Translations under genes and position numbers: made by a program | Shown here: positions 1-5,593 of the stretch, piece after piece | Layout: each line of letters starts with the position of its first letter | Position numbering within the stretch: the first letter of the stretch is position 1 | The notes under the pieces: generated by a model | The model's database searches: none | Told to the model about the DNA's origin: nothing | Seen by the model: only the letters and a program-made list of their open reading frames with translations | DNA from: an uncultured Bacilli bacterium | GTDB taxonomy: Bacteria; Bacillota_I; Bacilli_A; RF39; UBA660 | Direction of reading: 5' to 3' | Assembly: GCA_934130265.1 (NCBI GenBank) | Contig: CAKOYC010000043.1 | Coordinates: forward strand, 1 to 8,223 | DNA: 8,223 bases

Positions 1-566
1 ATGATGCTCCAATTCAAAGTCAGTTAATGACAGTTTATGTGAAAAATGGAAATTATGAGAGTGCAATAGAAGTAGCTGCAAAATTCCCAAATGATAATAT
101 TATTCAAAGTCAGTTAATGACAGTTTATGTGAAAAATGGAAATTATGAGAGTGCAAGAGAAATAGCTGGAAAGTTTTCAAGTTCTGCTCTAATTCAAAGT
201 CAGTTAATGACAGTTTATATGGAAAATAAAGATTATGAGAGTGCAAGAGAAATAGCTGAAAAATTTCCAAATGATAATATTATTCAAAGTCAGTTAATGA
301 CAGTTTATATGAAAAATAAAGACTATGAAGCAGCAATAAAAATAGCCAAAAAGTTTTCGAGTTATGCTCCAATTCAAAGTCAGTTAATGACAGTTTATAT
401 GGAAAATAAAAATTATGAGAGTGCAAGAGAAATAGCTGAAAAATTTCCAAATGATAATATTATTCATAGTCAGTTAATGACAGTTTATGTGAAAAATGGT
501 GATTATGAGAGTGCAAGAGAAATAGCTGCAAAATTCCCAAATGATAATATTATTCAAAGTCAGCTA
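1..566 (+). repeat. In-frame 90-bp tandem repeat (six full copies plus a partial), alternating as a 180-bp higher-order unit
   Basis: Units start at 27, 117, 207, 297, 387 and 477; a truncated copy occupies 1-26 and the pattern decays at 567. All units share the junction cagttaatgacagtttat. Two unit types alternate by their loop. One encodes KFPNDNII (units 1, 3, 5, 6); the other encodes KFSS-x-A-x-I (units 2, 4, and apparently the partial copy at the left edge, which ends DAPI). Units 3 and 5 differ at only two of 90 bases, so the array expanded or was homogenised recently. The period is a multiple of three, so copy-number change keeps the frame. Confidence 0.93.
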
Positions 567-1493
567 ATGAAAATTCGCACGGAAAACGAAATCAAGGAAA
601 ATTCAGAGGAAATATCAGATTGGTATAATGATGTAATTCAAACAGAAAAACAAAAGTTTCCAACAAAAATATTAGAAATTAGAAACAAAATAGTTGTTGG
701 CAATATATCTGTCAAAGATTTGGATACTTTGGAAAGCTTTAAAGGAAAATTAGAAGAAGAAAAATATTTGTTAATAAAACTAGCTATATATGAAAAACTA
801 GGATTACTAAATATTGGGATAAAGCAATTGAAGCAAAATACAATTTTTTCTGATAAATTAAAAAAGCAGTTGCTAATGCAGTTCGAAAGAAAAAGCAAAT
901 TTTATAATTTAGGAAACTGGGATAGTTTGATTGGGTGGGTTGATGAGACAAGGTCTTTAGAAAAAATACAAAAAACCTGTGTAAAAGAGAATGTTGTAGT
1001 AAGCGAAAACTTATTAGCTAGTATTCCTGGAGTACAAAGTAAAAATACTGAATCATCTAAAATACAAAAAACTATACCTAAGAAACAAAATAATCCCAAA
1101 AGTGTTTTTAAAACAAATATTGGAGTAACAAATACGGTTCCTAGTAAAGTAAAAGAGAAACAAAAGAAGCCAACTAAAATTAAAAATAATCAAGGCCCTA
1201 AAACCCTTTATGACACGTTAGATCAAACGTATAAGAAGATGATCTTAAACTTAAAAATAAAGTATTATAAGGATATGCATGATGAAGAAAAAAAGCAATC
1301 TGCTTTATATAAATATGACCGGTTAGAAGAATCTTTATCATCAAAACCTAGTATTAAAAACTTTGATATATTATTACTAATGCTTATTGGTGATGGCGAT
1401 GGTAGCTTAGATATAGAGCAATCTATTCCTAAGGAATATAATGGTGAATACAAAAAAGTATTAAATAAGATTAATTCTAGAAGAAAACATTAG
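1..1493 (+). CDS. Partial repeat protein: tandem 30-aa TPR/PPR-like alpha-hairpins plus charged C-terminal region (5' end outside window)
   Basis: The frame is open to the left edge (first codon at position 3, reading DAPIQSQL, the tail of another repeat unit), so the ATG at 27 is an internal repeat Met and not the start. About 496 residues are visible. Six complete 30-residue units (nt 27-566) each begin MTVY and carry an NYESA-x-x-A-x-KF core, the small-residue spacing of a helix-turn-helix hairpin like TPR or PPR repeats; such solenoids usually bind proteins or peptides. Nt 567-960 encode a further helical, charged region. Nt 960-1200 encode a Lys/Asn/Thr-rich, probably disordered linker. 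Nt 1200-1490 encode a last helical segment starting near LYDTLDQTYKK and containing a hydrophobic FDILLLML stretch that is too short and isolated to be a confident membrane helix. I recognise no named family for the C-terminal part, and no catalytic motif is visible. The TAG stop at 1491 is followed directly by the tRNA promoter region. Confidence 0.85.
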   Translation, partial: DAPIQSQLMTVYVKNGNYESAIEVAAKFPNDNIIQSQLMTVYVKNGNYESAREIAGKFSSSALIQSQLMTVYMENKDYESAREIAEKFPNDNIIQSQLMTVYMKNKDYEAAIKIAKKFSSYAPIQSQLMTVYMENKNYESAREIAEKFPNDNIIHSQLMTVYVKNGDYESAREIAAKFPNDNIIQSQLMKIRTENEIKENSEEISDWYNDVIQTEKQKFPTKILEIRNKIVVGNISVKDLDTLESFKGKLEEEKYLLIKLAIYEKLGLLNIGIKQLKQNTIFSDKLKKQLLMQFERKSKFYNLGNWDSLIGWVDETRSLEKIQKTCVKENVVVSENLLASIPGVQSKNTESSKIQKTIPKKQNNPKSVFKTNIGVTNTVPSKVKEKQKKPTKIKNNQGPKTLYDTLDQTYKKMILNLKIKYYKDMHDEEKKQSALYKYDRLEESLSSKPSIKNFDILLLMLIGDGDGSLDIEQSIPKEYNGEYKKVLNKINSRRKH

Positions 1494-1497
1494 AATA

Positions 1498-1545
1498 ATT
1501 AACATCATGACTTGACAATAACTATTATTGTGATATGATGTTAAT
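1498..1545. repeat. Nested inverted repeat spanning the tRNA-Gln promoter
   Basis: The outer arms are perfect 11-mers, ATTAACATCAT (1498-1508) and ATGATGTTAAT (1535-1545). Inside them sits a perfect 7-bp dyad, ACAATAA (1515-1521) and TTATTGT (1525-1531), around a CTA loop. The whole covers the -35 and -10 of the tRNA promoter. No T-run follows on the plus strand, so it is not a classical terminator of the upstream gene. It could be an operator, a remnant of a small mobile element, or chance in AT-rich DNA; 18 paired positions make chance less likely. Confidence 0.6.
1512..1539 (+). promoter_or_regulatory. Sigma-A promoter of tRNA-Gln
   Basis: A perfect -35 TTGACA (1512-1517) is followed, after a 16-bp spacer, by the -10 TATGAT (1534-1539). 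A TG at 1531-1532 forms an extended -10. Transcription would begin about 7 bases after the -10, just before the tRNA 5' end at 1553, as expected for a short-leader stable-RNA promoter. Confidence 0.8.
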
Positions 1546-1552
1546 GTGAGTT

Positions 1553-1627
1553 TGCCCCATAGCCAAGCGGTAAGGCAGTGCGCTCTGACCGCACGATGCG
1601 TTAGTTCGAATCTAACTGGGGCAGCCA
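1553..1627 (+). tRNA. tRNA-Gln, anticodon CUG, CCA encoded
   Basis: It folds completely: acceptor TGCCCCA (1553-1559) with TGGGGCA (1617-1623), D stem GCC/GGC (1562-1564, 1574-1576), anticodon stem GTGCG/CGCAC (1578-1582, 1590-1594) around loop CTCTGAC, and T stem GTTAG/CTAAC (1600-1604, 1612-1616) with loop TTCGAAT. Anticodon CTG at 1585-1587 reads CAG. The discriminator is G1624 and the CCA is encoded at 1625-1627. The first pair is U-A, the feature GatCAB uses in bacteria that make Gln-tRNA by amidating Glu-tRNA(Gln). This fits the GluRS gene that follows, which would have to charge this tRNA if no GlnRS exists. Confidence 0.97.
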
Positions 1628-1637
1628 ATAAGTAATT

Positions 1638-1660
1638 AACCCTTAGAAATAAGGGTTTTA
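1638..1660 (+). terminator. Hairpin terminator after tRNA-Gln
   Basis: A perfect 8-bp stem AACCCTTA/TAAGGGTT (1638-1645, 1650-1657) has a GAAA tetraloop and a short T tract (1656-1659). It lies 10 bases after the tRNA CCA end. The T tract is short, so termination may be partial and the tRNA transcript might run into gltX. Confidence 0.65.
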
Positions 1661-1684
1661 ATATGCATATTTATCTTAAGATGT

Positions 1685-1713
1685 TTGACTTTCTCTTGTA
1701 AATATGTGAAAAT
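1685..1713 (+). promoter_or_regulatory. Possible weak gltX promoter
   Basis: A good -35-like TTGACT (1685-1690) lies 49 bases before the gltX start, but 16-18 bases downstream there is only a poor -10 (GAAAAT at 1708-1713). The leader is too short for a T-box, and none of the T-box landmarks is visible. Treat as tentative; partial read-through from the tRNA promoter is the alternative. Confidence 0.3.
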
Positions 1714-1738
1714 ATTACTGATATAAGGAGTGATTGAT

Positions 1739-3382
1739 ATGTATGAAGAATTAGCTAATTTATTATTTCCTAATCTACCGTTAACAGTAGAAGAAATAGA
1801 AGAAAAATATAAAGCTAGAGAACTAAAAGAAGGAGCATTTGTTACAAGATTTGGTCCTAGTCCTACTGGATTTATGCATGTAGGAAATTTATATGGAGCA
1901 TTTATTAGTAGTGAGCTTGCTAGACAAAGTGATGGAGTATTTTATTTAAGAATAGAAGATACTGATAGTAAAAGAGAAGTAGAAGGGGCAACTGACTTAA
2001 TTCTTTCTTCCCTAAAGCATTTTAAAATATATCCAACAGAAGGATTTTCTTATGGGGGAAGTTATGGACCTTATAAGCAAAGTGAGAGAAAAGATATTTA
2101 TCAAGCTTATGCTAAGAAATTAATAAGTGAAGGAAAAGCTTATCCATGTTTTATGAGTGAAGAAGAAATTAGTGAAATAAGAGAAGGACAAGAGTTAAGA
2201 AAAGAAGCTATAGGTATTTATGGTGTTTATGCAGTAGACCGTGATTTATCACTAGAAGAAGTAAAAAAGCATCTAGATAATGGTGATAGATATGTTATTA
2301 GAATGAAGTCACCAGGTGATATGCATAATGAAATAGTATTACATGATATGATTAAAGGCGATATTGTTTTACCAGAAAATATAATAGATGAAGTAATACT
2401 TAAAAAAGACGGTATTCCAACTTATCATTTTGCTCATGTAGTAGATGATCACTTAATGAAGACAACTCATGTTGTTAGAGGAGATGAGTGGGTACCAAGT
2501 TTTCCAAAGCATTTACAACTTTGTAAGTTATTAGGATTCAAACCTTGTAAGTATGCTCATATTGCTCCCCTTACTAAAAAAGAAGATGGAAAAGTTAGAA
2601 AACTAAGTAAGAGAAAAGATCCAGAGTTTTCTGTTAGTTATTATAAAGAAGCCGGTATTCCAGTAGATGCTGTTCGTTTGTATCTTGCAACACTAGCTAA
2701 TACTAACTTTGAAGAGTGGTATTTACAAAACAAAGATAAGAGCATTGAAGACTTTACTTTTAGCTTTAAGAAGATGCCTACAGGTGGAACATTATTTGAT
2801 ATGGAGAAGTTAAATAATATTTCAAGAACTTACTTTTCAAGACTAACAGCTTTAGAATTATATAATCAAGTATTAGAATACTCTTTAGAATATGATAATG
2901 ACTTTGCTAAACTTTTAACTACTTATAAAGATAAAGTAATAGCATTTCTAAATATCGAAAGAGATGGTAAAAGACCACGTAAAGATATAGCAGTATTAAA
3001 AGATGTTAAAACTGAATCAAGTTATTTATATAATGAGATATTTTATAATGATTTAAAAGCTAGTTATAGTGAAGTGAGTGAAGAAGCAGTAGATTATGAT
3101 ATTTTAACTAAATATATAGATGTATATAATAGTAGTGATAGTCAAGATGAATGGTATCAAAAGATTCAAAAACTAGCTGAAGAAAATAACTATGCACCAT
3201 CAGTTAAGATGTACAGAGAAGATGAAACTTTATATAAAGGACATATTGGTAGTGTTTGTGAAATGATTAGACATGTTTTAACTGGTCGTAATAAGACACC
3301 TAATTTATATGATCTATTAAGAATAATAGGAATAGAAGAATTTAAAAATAGGTTAGAAGCATATAAAAATAATTTACATTAA
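1739..3382 (+). CDS. gltX: Glutamyl-tRNA synthetase (class I)
   Basis: This cytoplasmic enzyme attaches glutamate to tRNA-Glu and, in bacteria without GlnRS, also to tRNA-Gln for later amidation by GatCAB. The start is taken at ATG 1739 (547 aa) because AAGGAG at 1725-1730 sits 8 bases upstream; an in-frame GTG at 1730 overlaps that ribosome site. The class I signature RFGPSPTGFMHVGN (residues 37-50) carries HVGN in place of HIGH. LRIEDTD follows in the Rossmann fold, and the KMSKS-type loop is KLSKR (288-292). The rest, to 547, is the alpha-helical anticodon-binding region. It is longer than the usual bacterial enzyme of about 480-500 aa, with about 30 extra residues before the GPSPTG motif; this long form occurs in clostridia (family knowledge). 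It appears intact. The disrupted gene starting 12 bp downstream was probably co-transcribed with it. Confidence 0.95.
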   Translation: MYEELANLLFPNLPLTVEEIEEKYKARELKEGAFVTRFGPSPTGFMHVGNLYGAFISSELARQSDGVFYLRIEDTDSKREVEGATDLILSSLKHFKIYPTEGFSYGGSYGPYKQSERKDIYQAYAKKLISEGKAYPCFMSEEEISEIREGQELRKEAIGIYGVYAVDRDLSLEEVKKHLDNGDRYVIRMKSPGDMHNEIVLHDMIKGDIVLPENIIDEVILKKDGIPTYHFAHVVDDHLMKTTHVVRGDEWVPSFPKHLQLCKLLGFKPCKYAHIAPLTKKEDGKVRKLSKRKDPEFSVSYYKEAGIPVDAVRLYLATLANTNFEEWYLQNKDKSIEDFTFSFKKMPTGGTLFDMEKLNNISRTYFSRLTALELYNQVLEYSLEYDNDFAKLLTTYKDKVIAFLNIERDGKRPRKDIAVLKDVKTESSYLYNEIFYNDLKASYSEVSEEAVDYDILTKYIDVYNSSDSQDEWYQKIQKLAEENNYAPSVKMYREDETLYKGHIGSVCEMIRHVLTGRNKTPNLYDLLRIIGIEEFKNRLEAYKNNLH

Positions 3383-3392
3383 GGATATGATT

Positions 3393-3546
3393 AAATGAGA
3401 ATAGATAATATAACTTAGAACAAAACTGAAAACAAGTTTTCAGCCTTACCTCACGGTAAGGCATTTCTGCTTCACCGAACTAAATTAGTTCTCCACAGAC
3501 CAGTATCGGATGGTCGCCACCCTATTATTTTTCACTGAATTTTATT
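3393..3546 (-). ncRNA. Predicted omegaRNA (right-end guide RNA) of TnpB
   Basis: In this family the TnpB guide RNA is made from the 3' end of tnpB and the right end, and its guide is the adjoining host DNA. Here the segment after the tnpB stop is clearly richer in GC than its surroundings and is packed with hairpins. These are GGATGG/CCACCC (3508-3513, 3517-3522, one wobble), GACCA/TGGTC (3498-3502, 3511-3515, competing with the first), GAACTAA/TTAGTTC (3477-3491), GCCTTACC/GGTAAGGC (3443-3450, 3455-3462, loop TCAC) and CTGAAAAC/GTTTTCAG (3426-3433, 3436-3443). The predicted guide is the complement of about 3393-3412, that is, the start of the disrupted gene. The 5' end is not determinable and may lie inside tnpB. 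Confidence 0.6.
3395..3412 (+). pseudogene. First six codons of the gene interrupted by the TnpB element
   Basis: AAGGA at 3381-3385, overlapping the gltX stop, lies 9 bases before an ATG. This reads MRIDNI and then runs into element sequence, giving Thr and a TAG at 3416. The frame is the one needed to join the open frame that resumes at 4777. A good ribosome site with only a few codons after it is the mark of an insertion just inside a gene. Without the insertion this would be the second gene of a gltX operon. Confidence 0.7.
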
Positions 3547-4686
3547 TTAAGTTAAGTCCTGCATATATATTTTTAAACCTTCAAACATTATATTCACACT
3601 TGCGTTGAAATCTCTATCATGCTTTGTATGACACATTGGACATTCGTACTTTCTTATACTTAAATTCTTTAACTCTTTATTTTGAAACCCACATACACTA
3701 CATTCTTGACTGCTTGGATAATATCTATCTATTTGTATTAATTTTTTGTTATTCCATAAAGCTTTATATTTAAGTAATATAATTATTTCTCCAAGCGGGT
3801 TTGAATTTAAGCTTTTTGCTATATTATGGTCCTTGTACATACTTTTAATATCTAGATCTTCACACACAATTATGTCATTTTCTTTTATTAATTTATTTGT
3901 TATATCGTAAATTAAATGTTTCCTAGCATTTCTTGTCTTTTGCCATAGCCTTTGTATTTTAAGTTTTATTTTATATCTATTTTTACTTCCTTCCTTACAT
4001 CTAGCTAAAGCTCTTTGAAGTCCTTTTAGTCTTTTACTTCTATCTTTTGTTGTATTTTTTATTTTTTCATTATGTGATGTTACTATCAAATCCTTTATAC
4101 CCAAATCTATTCCAATTATACTTTGAGGAGTAAACATAGGTTTATATACATCTTCTTCTACTAAAACGCTAACGTAATATCTTTCGGCGTCTTTTCTTAT
4201 AACTGCACTTCTAATTCTTCCATTTATACTTTCTTTATTTCTATATCCTTTTATTTTTACCCATTTTAATTTAGGAAGTTTAATCATTCTTTTTTCTAAA
4301 TTAAGTTCTATCGAATTATATACTTTTTCTTTATAGGTACTTACCACATTATTGGTTTTATAACTGTCTTTAACACCTTTTGCTTTAAATTTAGGAAAAC
4401 CACCTTGCTTAAAGAAATGATCATAAGCACATTCTAAATCATTTGAAGTATTTCTAAGAGAACAGCTATCAACCTCTTTTAAAAATGGATATTTCACAAG
4501 TAGACTTGGTATCACGATATTCTGGTCATACGCAGATTTACACTTTTTAGTATTATTATAAGCATCAATTCTATCCCTTAAAAAGATATTATAGATAAGT
4601 CTAGCAGAACCGATAGTTTTATTTATTAAAGTCTTTTGCTCTACATTTGGATAAAGTCTAAAAACATATCCTTTAAGTACTTTCAT
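3547..4686 (-). CDS. tnpB: TnpB, RNA-guided RuvC-like nuclease of an IS605-family element
   Basis: At 379 aa this is full length for TnpB, the transposon nuclease ancestral to Cas12, which uses an omegaRNA to cut DNA next to a target-adjacent motif. The N-terminal OrfB helix-turn-helix region begins KGYVFRLYPN (5-14). The RuvC-like domain keeps all three acidic residues: D194 in GIDLG, E276 in VCEDLD and D359 in DRDFNAS. A zinc ribbon uses C329, C332, C349 and C352. No stop or frameshift is seen, so it is probably active. The start is supported by GAGGTGG at 4691-4697 on the minus strand. The gene runs opposite to gltX, and its transcript would pass through the right-end RNA towards the gltX 3' end. 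Confidence 0.95.
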   Translation of the reverse strand: MKVLKGYVFRLYPNVEQKTLINKTIGSARLIYNIFLRDRIDAYNNTKKCKSAYDQNIVIPSLLVKYPFLKEVDSCSLRNTSNDLECAYDHFFKQGGFPKFKAKGVKDSYKTNNVVSTYKEKVYNSIELNLEKRMIKLPKLKWVKIKGYRNKESINGRIRSAVIRKDAERYYVSVLVEEDVYKPMFTPQSIIGIDLGIKDLIVTSHNEKIKNTTKDRSKRLKGLQRALARCKEGSKNRYKIKLKIQRLWQKTRNARKHLIYDITNKLIKENDIIVCEDLDIKSMYKDHNIAKSLNSNPLGEIIILLKYKALWNNKKLIQIDRYYPSSQECSVCGFQNKELKNLSIRKYECPMCHTKHDRDFNASVNIMFEGLKIYMQDLT

Positions 4687-4750
4687 ATGACCACCTCAAT
4701 TCATTAGAATATAACATATCATATAAAACAAATGTTTGTAACAACTATTT

Positions 4751-4768
4751 AAAGCTTTTTATAGCTTT
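4751..4768 (-). repeat. Left-end subterminal hairpin of the IS605-family element
   Basis: The 6-bp stem AAAGCT/AGCTTT (4751-4756, 4763-4768) with a 6-base loop lies 8 bases inside the inferred left tip. This is the position where Y1 transposases of the family bind a hairpin on single-stranded DNA. A second small dyad, ACAAA/TTTGT, is centred near 4733. Confidence 0.6.
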
Positions 4769-4776
4769 CCTATTAT

Positions 4777-5523
4777 ATAAAAAAAAGTAGTAAAGAGGAA
4801 TTAAAAGAATCATTAAATAGGTATAAAAGAATATTAAATCCAAGAGTAATTGATTATTTAAATCAGTTAGTTGAACTTGAATTTTCTGCTGTTAAAGATA
4901 TTATAGATATTGAAGATAGAGAAATACTACAAAATCTTGATTTATATAAAAATGTAGTTGCCTATAACATATATAATAGAACATTAGAACTACTAAGTAA
5001 TGAACAAGAACTTAAAATATTTGATAATAAAGATAGAGTATCAGGATTAATGGCCTATAAAGATATTGGTAATAATACTATTAGAATACTTGATTATAAG
5101 TATGATAATGGGATATTAAAATTATTTCAAACAGTAGATGATAAAAAAGTAAGAAAAGAACAATTAGAATTAGTTATGACGAAACTAGAACAGCTATATG
5201 ATAAGAAAAATCCTTATCGTAGTAATTTAGAACTTTATGGTGGTCCAGCTGCTAGATGGAACTTTGACCATAGAAAAGAAGTAAATGAGTATGAAAAATT
5301 ATTTGCAAGACTAGATAGTAAAAAGAAAATAACTGATTATGAAAAAAAGAAGATTAGTATAACTAAAAAGTATCATGATTTGTTATTTGAAGAATATGGA
5401 CTAACTGATGATGATTTTATTATTTCTAAGCAAGCACCTAGTACTGTTGATAATATTAGTAACAAGACATTAGTTAAGAAACTACCTGGTTTAAGAATAG
5501 AAAATAATATTGAATATGTTTAA
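4777..5523 (+). pseudogene. Main part of the gene disrupted by the TnpB element; unknown function
   Basis: From 4777 an uninterrupted frame of 248 codons runs to the TAA at 5521, starting IKKSSKEELKESLNRYK. An ATG at 5050 lies in the same frame, but it has no usable ribosome site and cuts off 91 codons that read as ordinary protein, so it is not the real start. Joined to MRIDNI the protein would be about 254 aa. It is soluble, rich in Lys/Glu/Asp and mostly helical in its first half (LNPRVIDYLNQLVELEF, DREILQNLDLYKNVVAYN), with a probable beta segment near YKDIGNNTIRILDYKYDNG and a conserved-looking GGPAARWNFDHR. I recognise no family. Codon use matches gltX. The remnant carries no internal stops, so the insertion appears recent. 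An A8 run at 4779-4786 lies just after the junction. Confidence 0.75.
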
Positions 5524-5528
5524 TAAAT

Positions 5529-5563
5529 AAGCATAATTAGATTAATTCTAGTATGCTTTTTTT
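5529..5563 (+). terminator. Rho-independent terminator after the disrupted gene
   Basis: The stem AAGCATA/TATGCTT (5529-5535, 5552-5558) has an AT-rich apical part and is followed by a run of seven T (5557-5563). It lies 5 bases after the stop codon and separates the gltX unit from the LysM operon. Confidence 0.75.
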
Positions 5564-5593
5564 CTTTTTGCATATATTTAATTGAGGTGAGAT

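Larger units (their letters stand above)
3413..4776 (-). mobile_element. IS200/IS605-family insertion, IS1341 type (tnpB only)
   Basis: The element consists of a left end (4687-4776, with a subterminal hairpin), a tnpB reading leftwards, and a structured right end (about 3413-3546). There is no tnpA (Y1 transposase), so movement would need TnpA from another copy. It has no terminal inverted repeats and no target duplication, as expected for this family. The ends are inferred by joining the two halves of the interrupted gene: ...AAT ATA at 3407-3412 meets ATA AAA at 4777 in frame. The minus-strand bases before the left end read TTTAT, a plausible target/TAM sequence. The exact tips may be off by a few bases. 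Confidence 0.8.

Noticed and set aside
27..29. ATG at 27 as the start of the repeat protein
   Set aside because: The frame stays open to the window edge and the preceding codons encode the end of another repeat unit (APIQSQL), so this Met is internal.
1..566. CRISPR array
   Set aside because: The 90-bp units are directly abutting, in frame and coding, with no unique spacers and no cas genes nearby.
638..1453. Minus-strand ORFs at 638-898, 902-1099 and 1265-1453
   Set aside because: They lie wholly inside the repeat-protein gene on the opposite strand, are Phe/Ser/Ile-rich as expected for antisense of Lys/Asn-rich coding DNA, and lack ribosome sites.
1730..1732. GTG at 1730 as the gltX start
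   Set aside because: It overlaps the AAGGAG ribosome site (1725-1730), which is ideally spaced for the ATG at 1739.
1628..1738. T-box riboswitch before gltX
   Set aside because: The leader is about 110 bases, contains only the tRNA terminator hairpin, and shows no T-box sequence or antiterminator pairing.
3426..3462. Right-end hairpins as the gltX terminator
   Set aside because: Neither hairpin is followed by a T run on the plus strand; they fit better as transposon-end/omegaRNA structure.
3547..4686. The nuclease as a Cas12/CRISPR effector
   Set aside because: At 379 aa with an OrfB N-terminus, DRDxNA motif, zinc ribbon and transposon ends, it is a TnpB; there is no array or adaptation gene.
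5050..5523. A separate intact 157-aa gene starting at 5050
   Set aside because: There is no properly spaced ribosome site, and 91 further in-frame codons upstream read as ordinary protein back to the inserted element.
5571..5578. Sporulation sigma-E-like -10 (CATATATT) before the LysM gene
   Set aside because: It matches the -10 well, but transcription would begin at the ribosome site itself, and no convincing -35 lies at the right distance.
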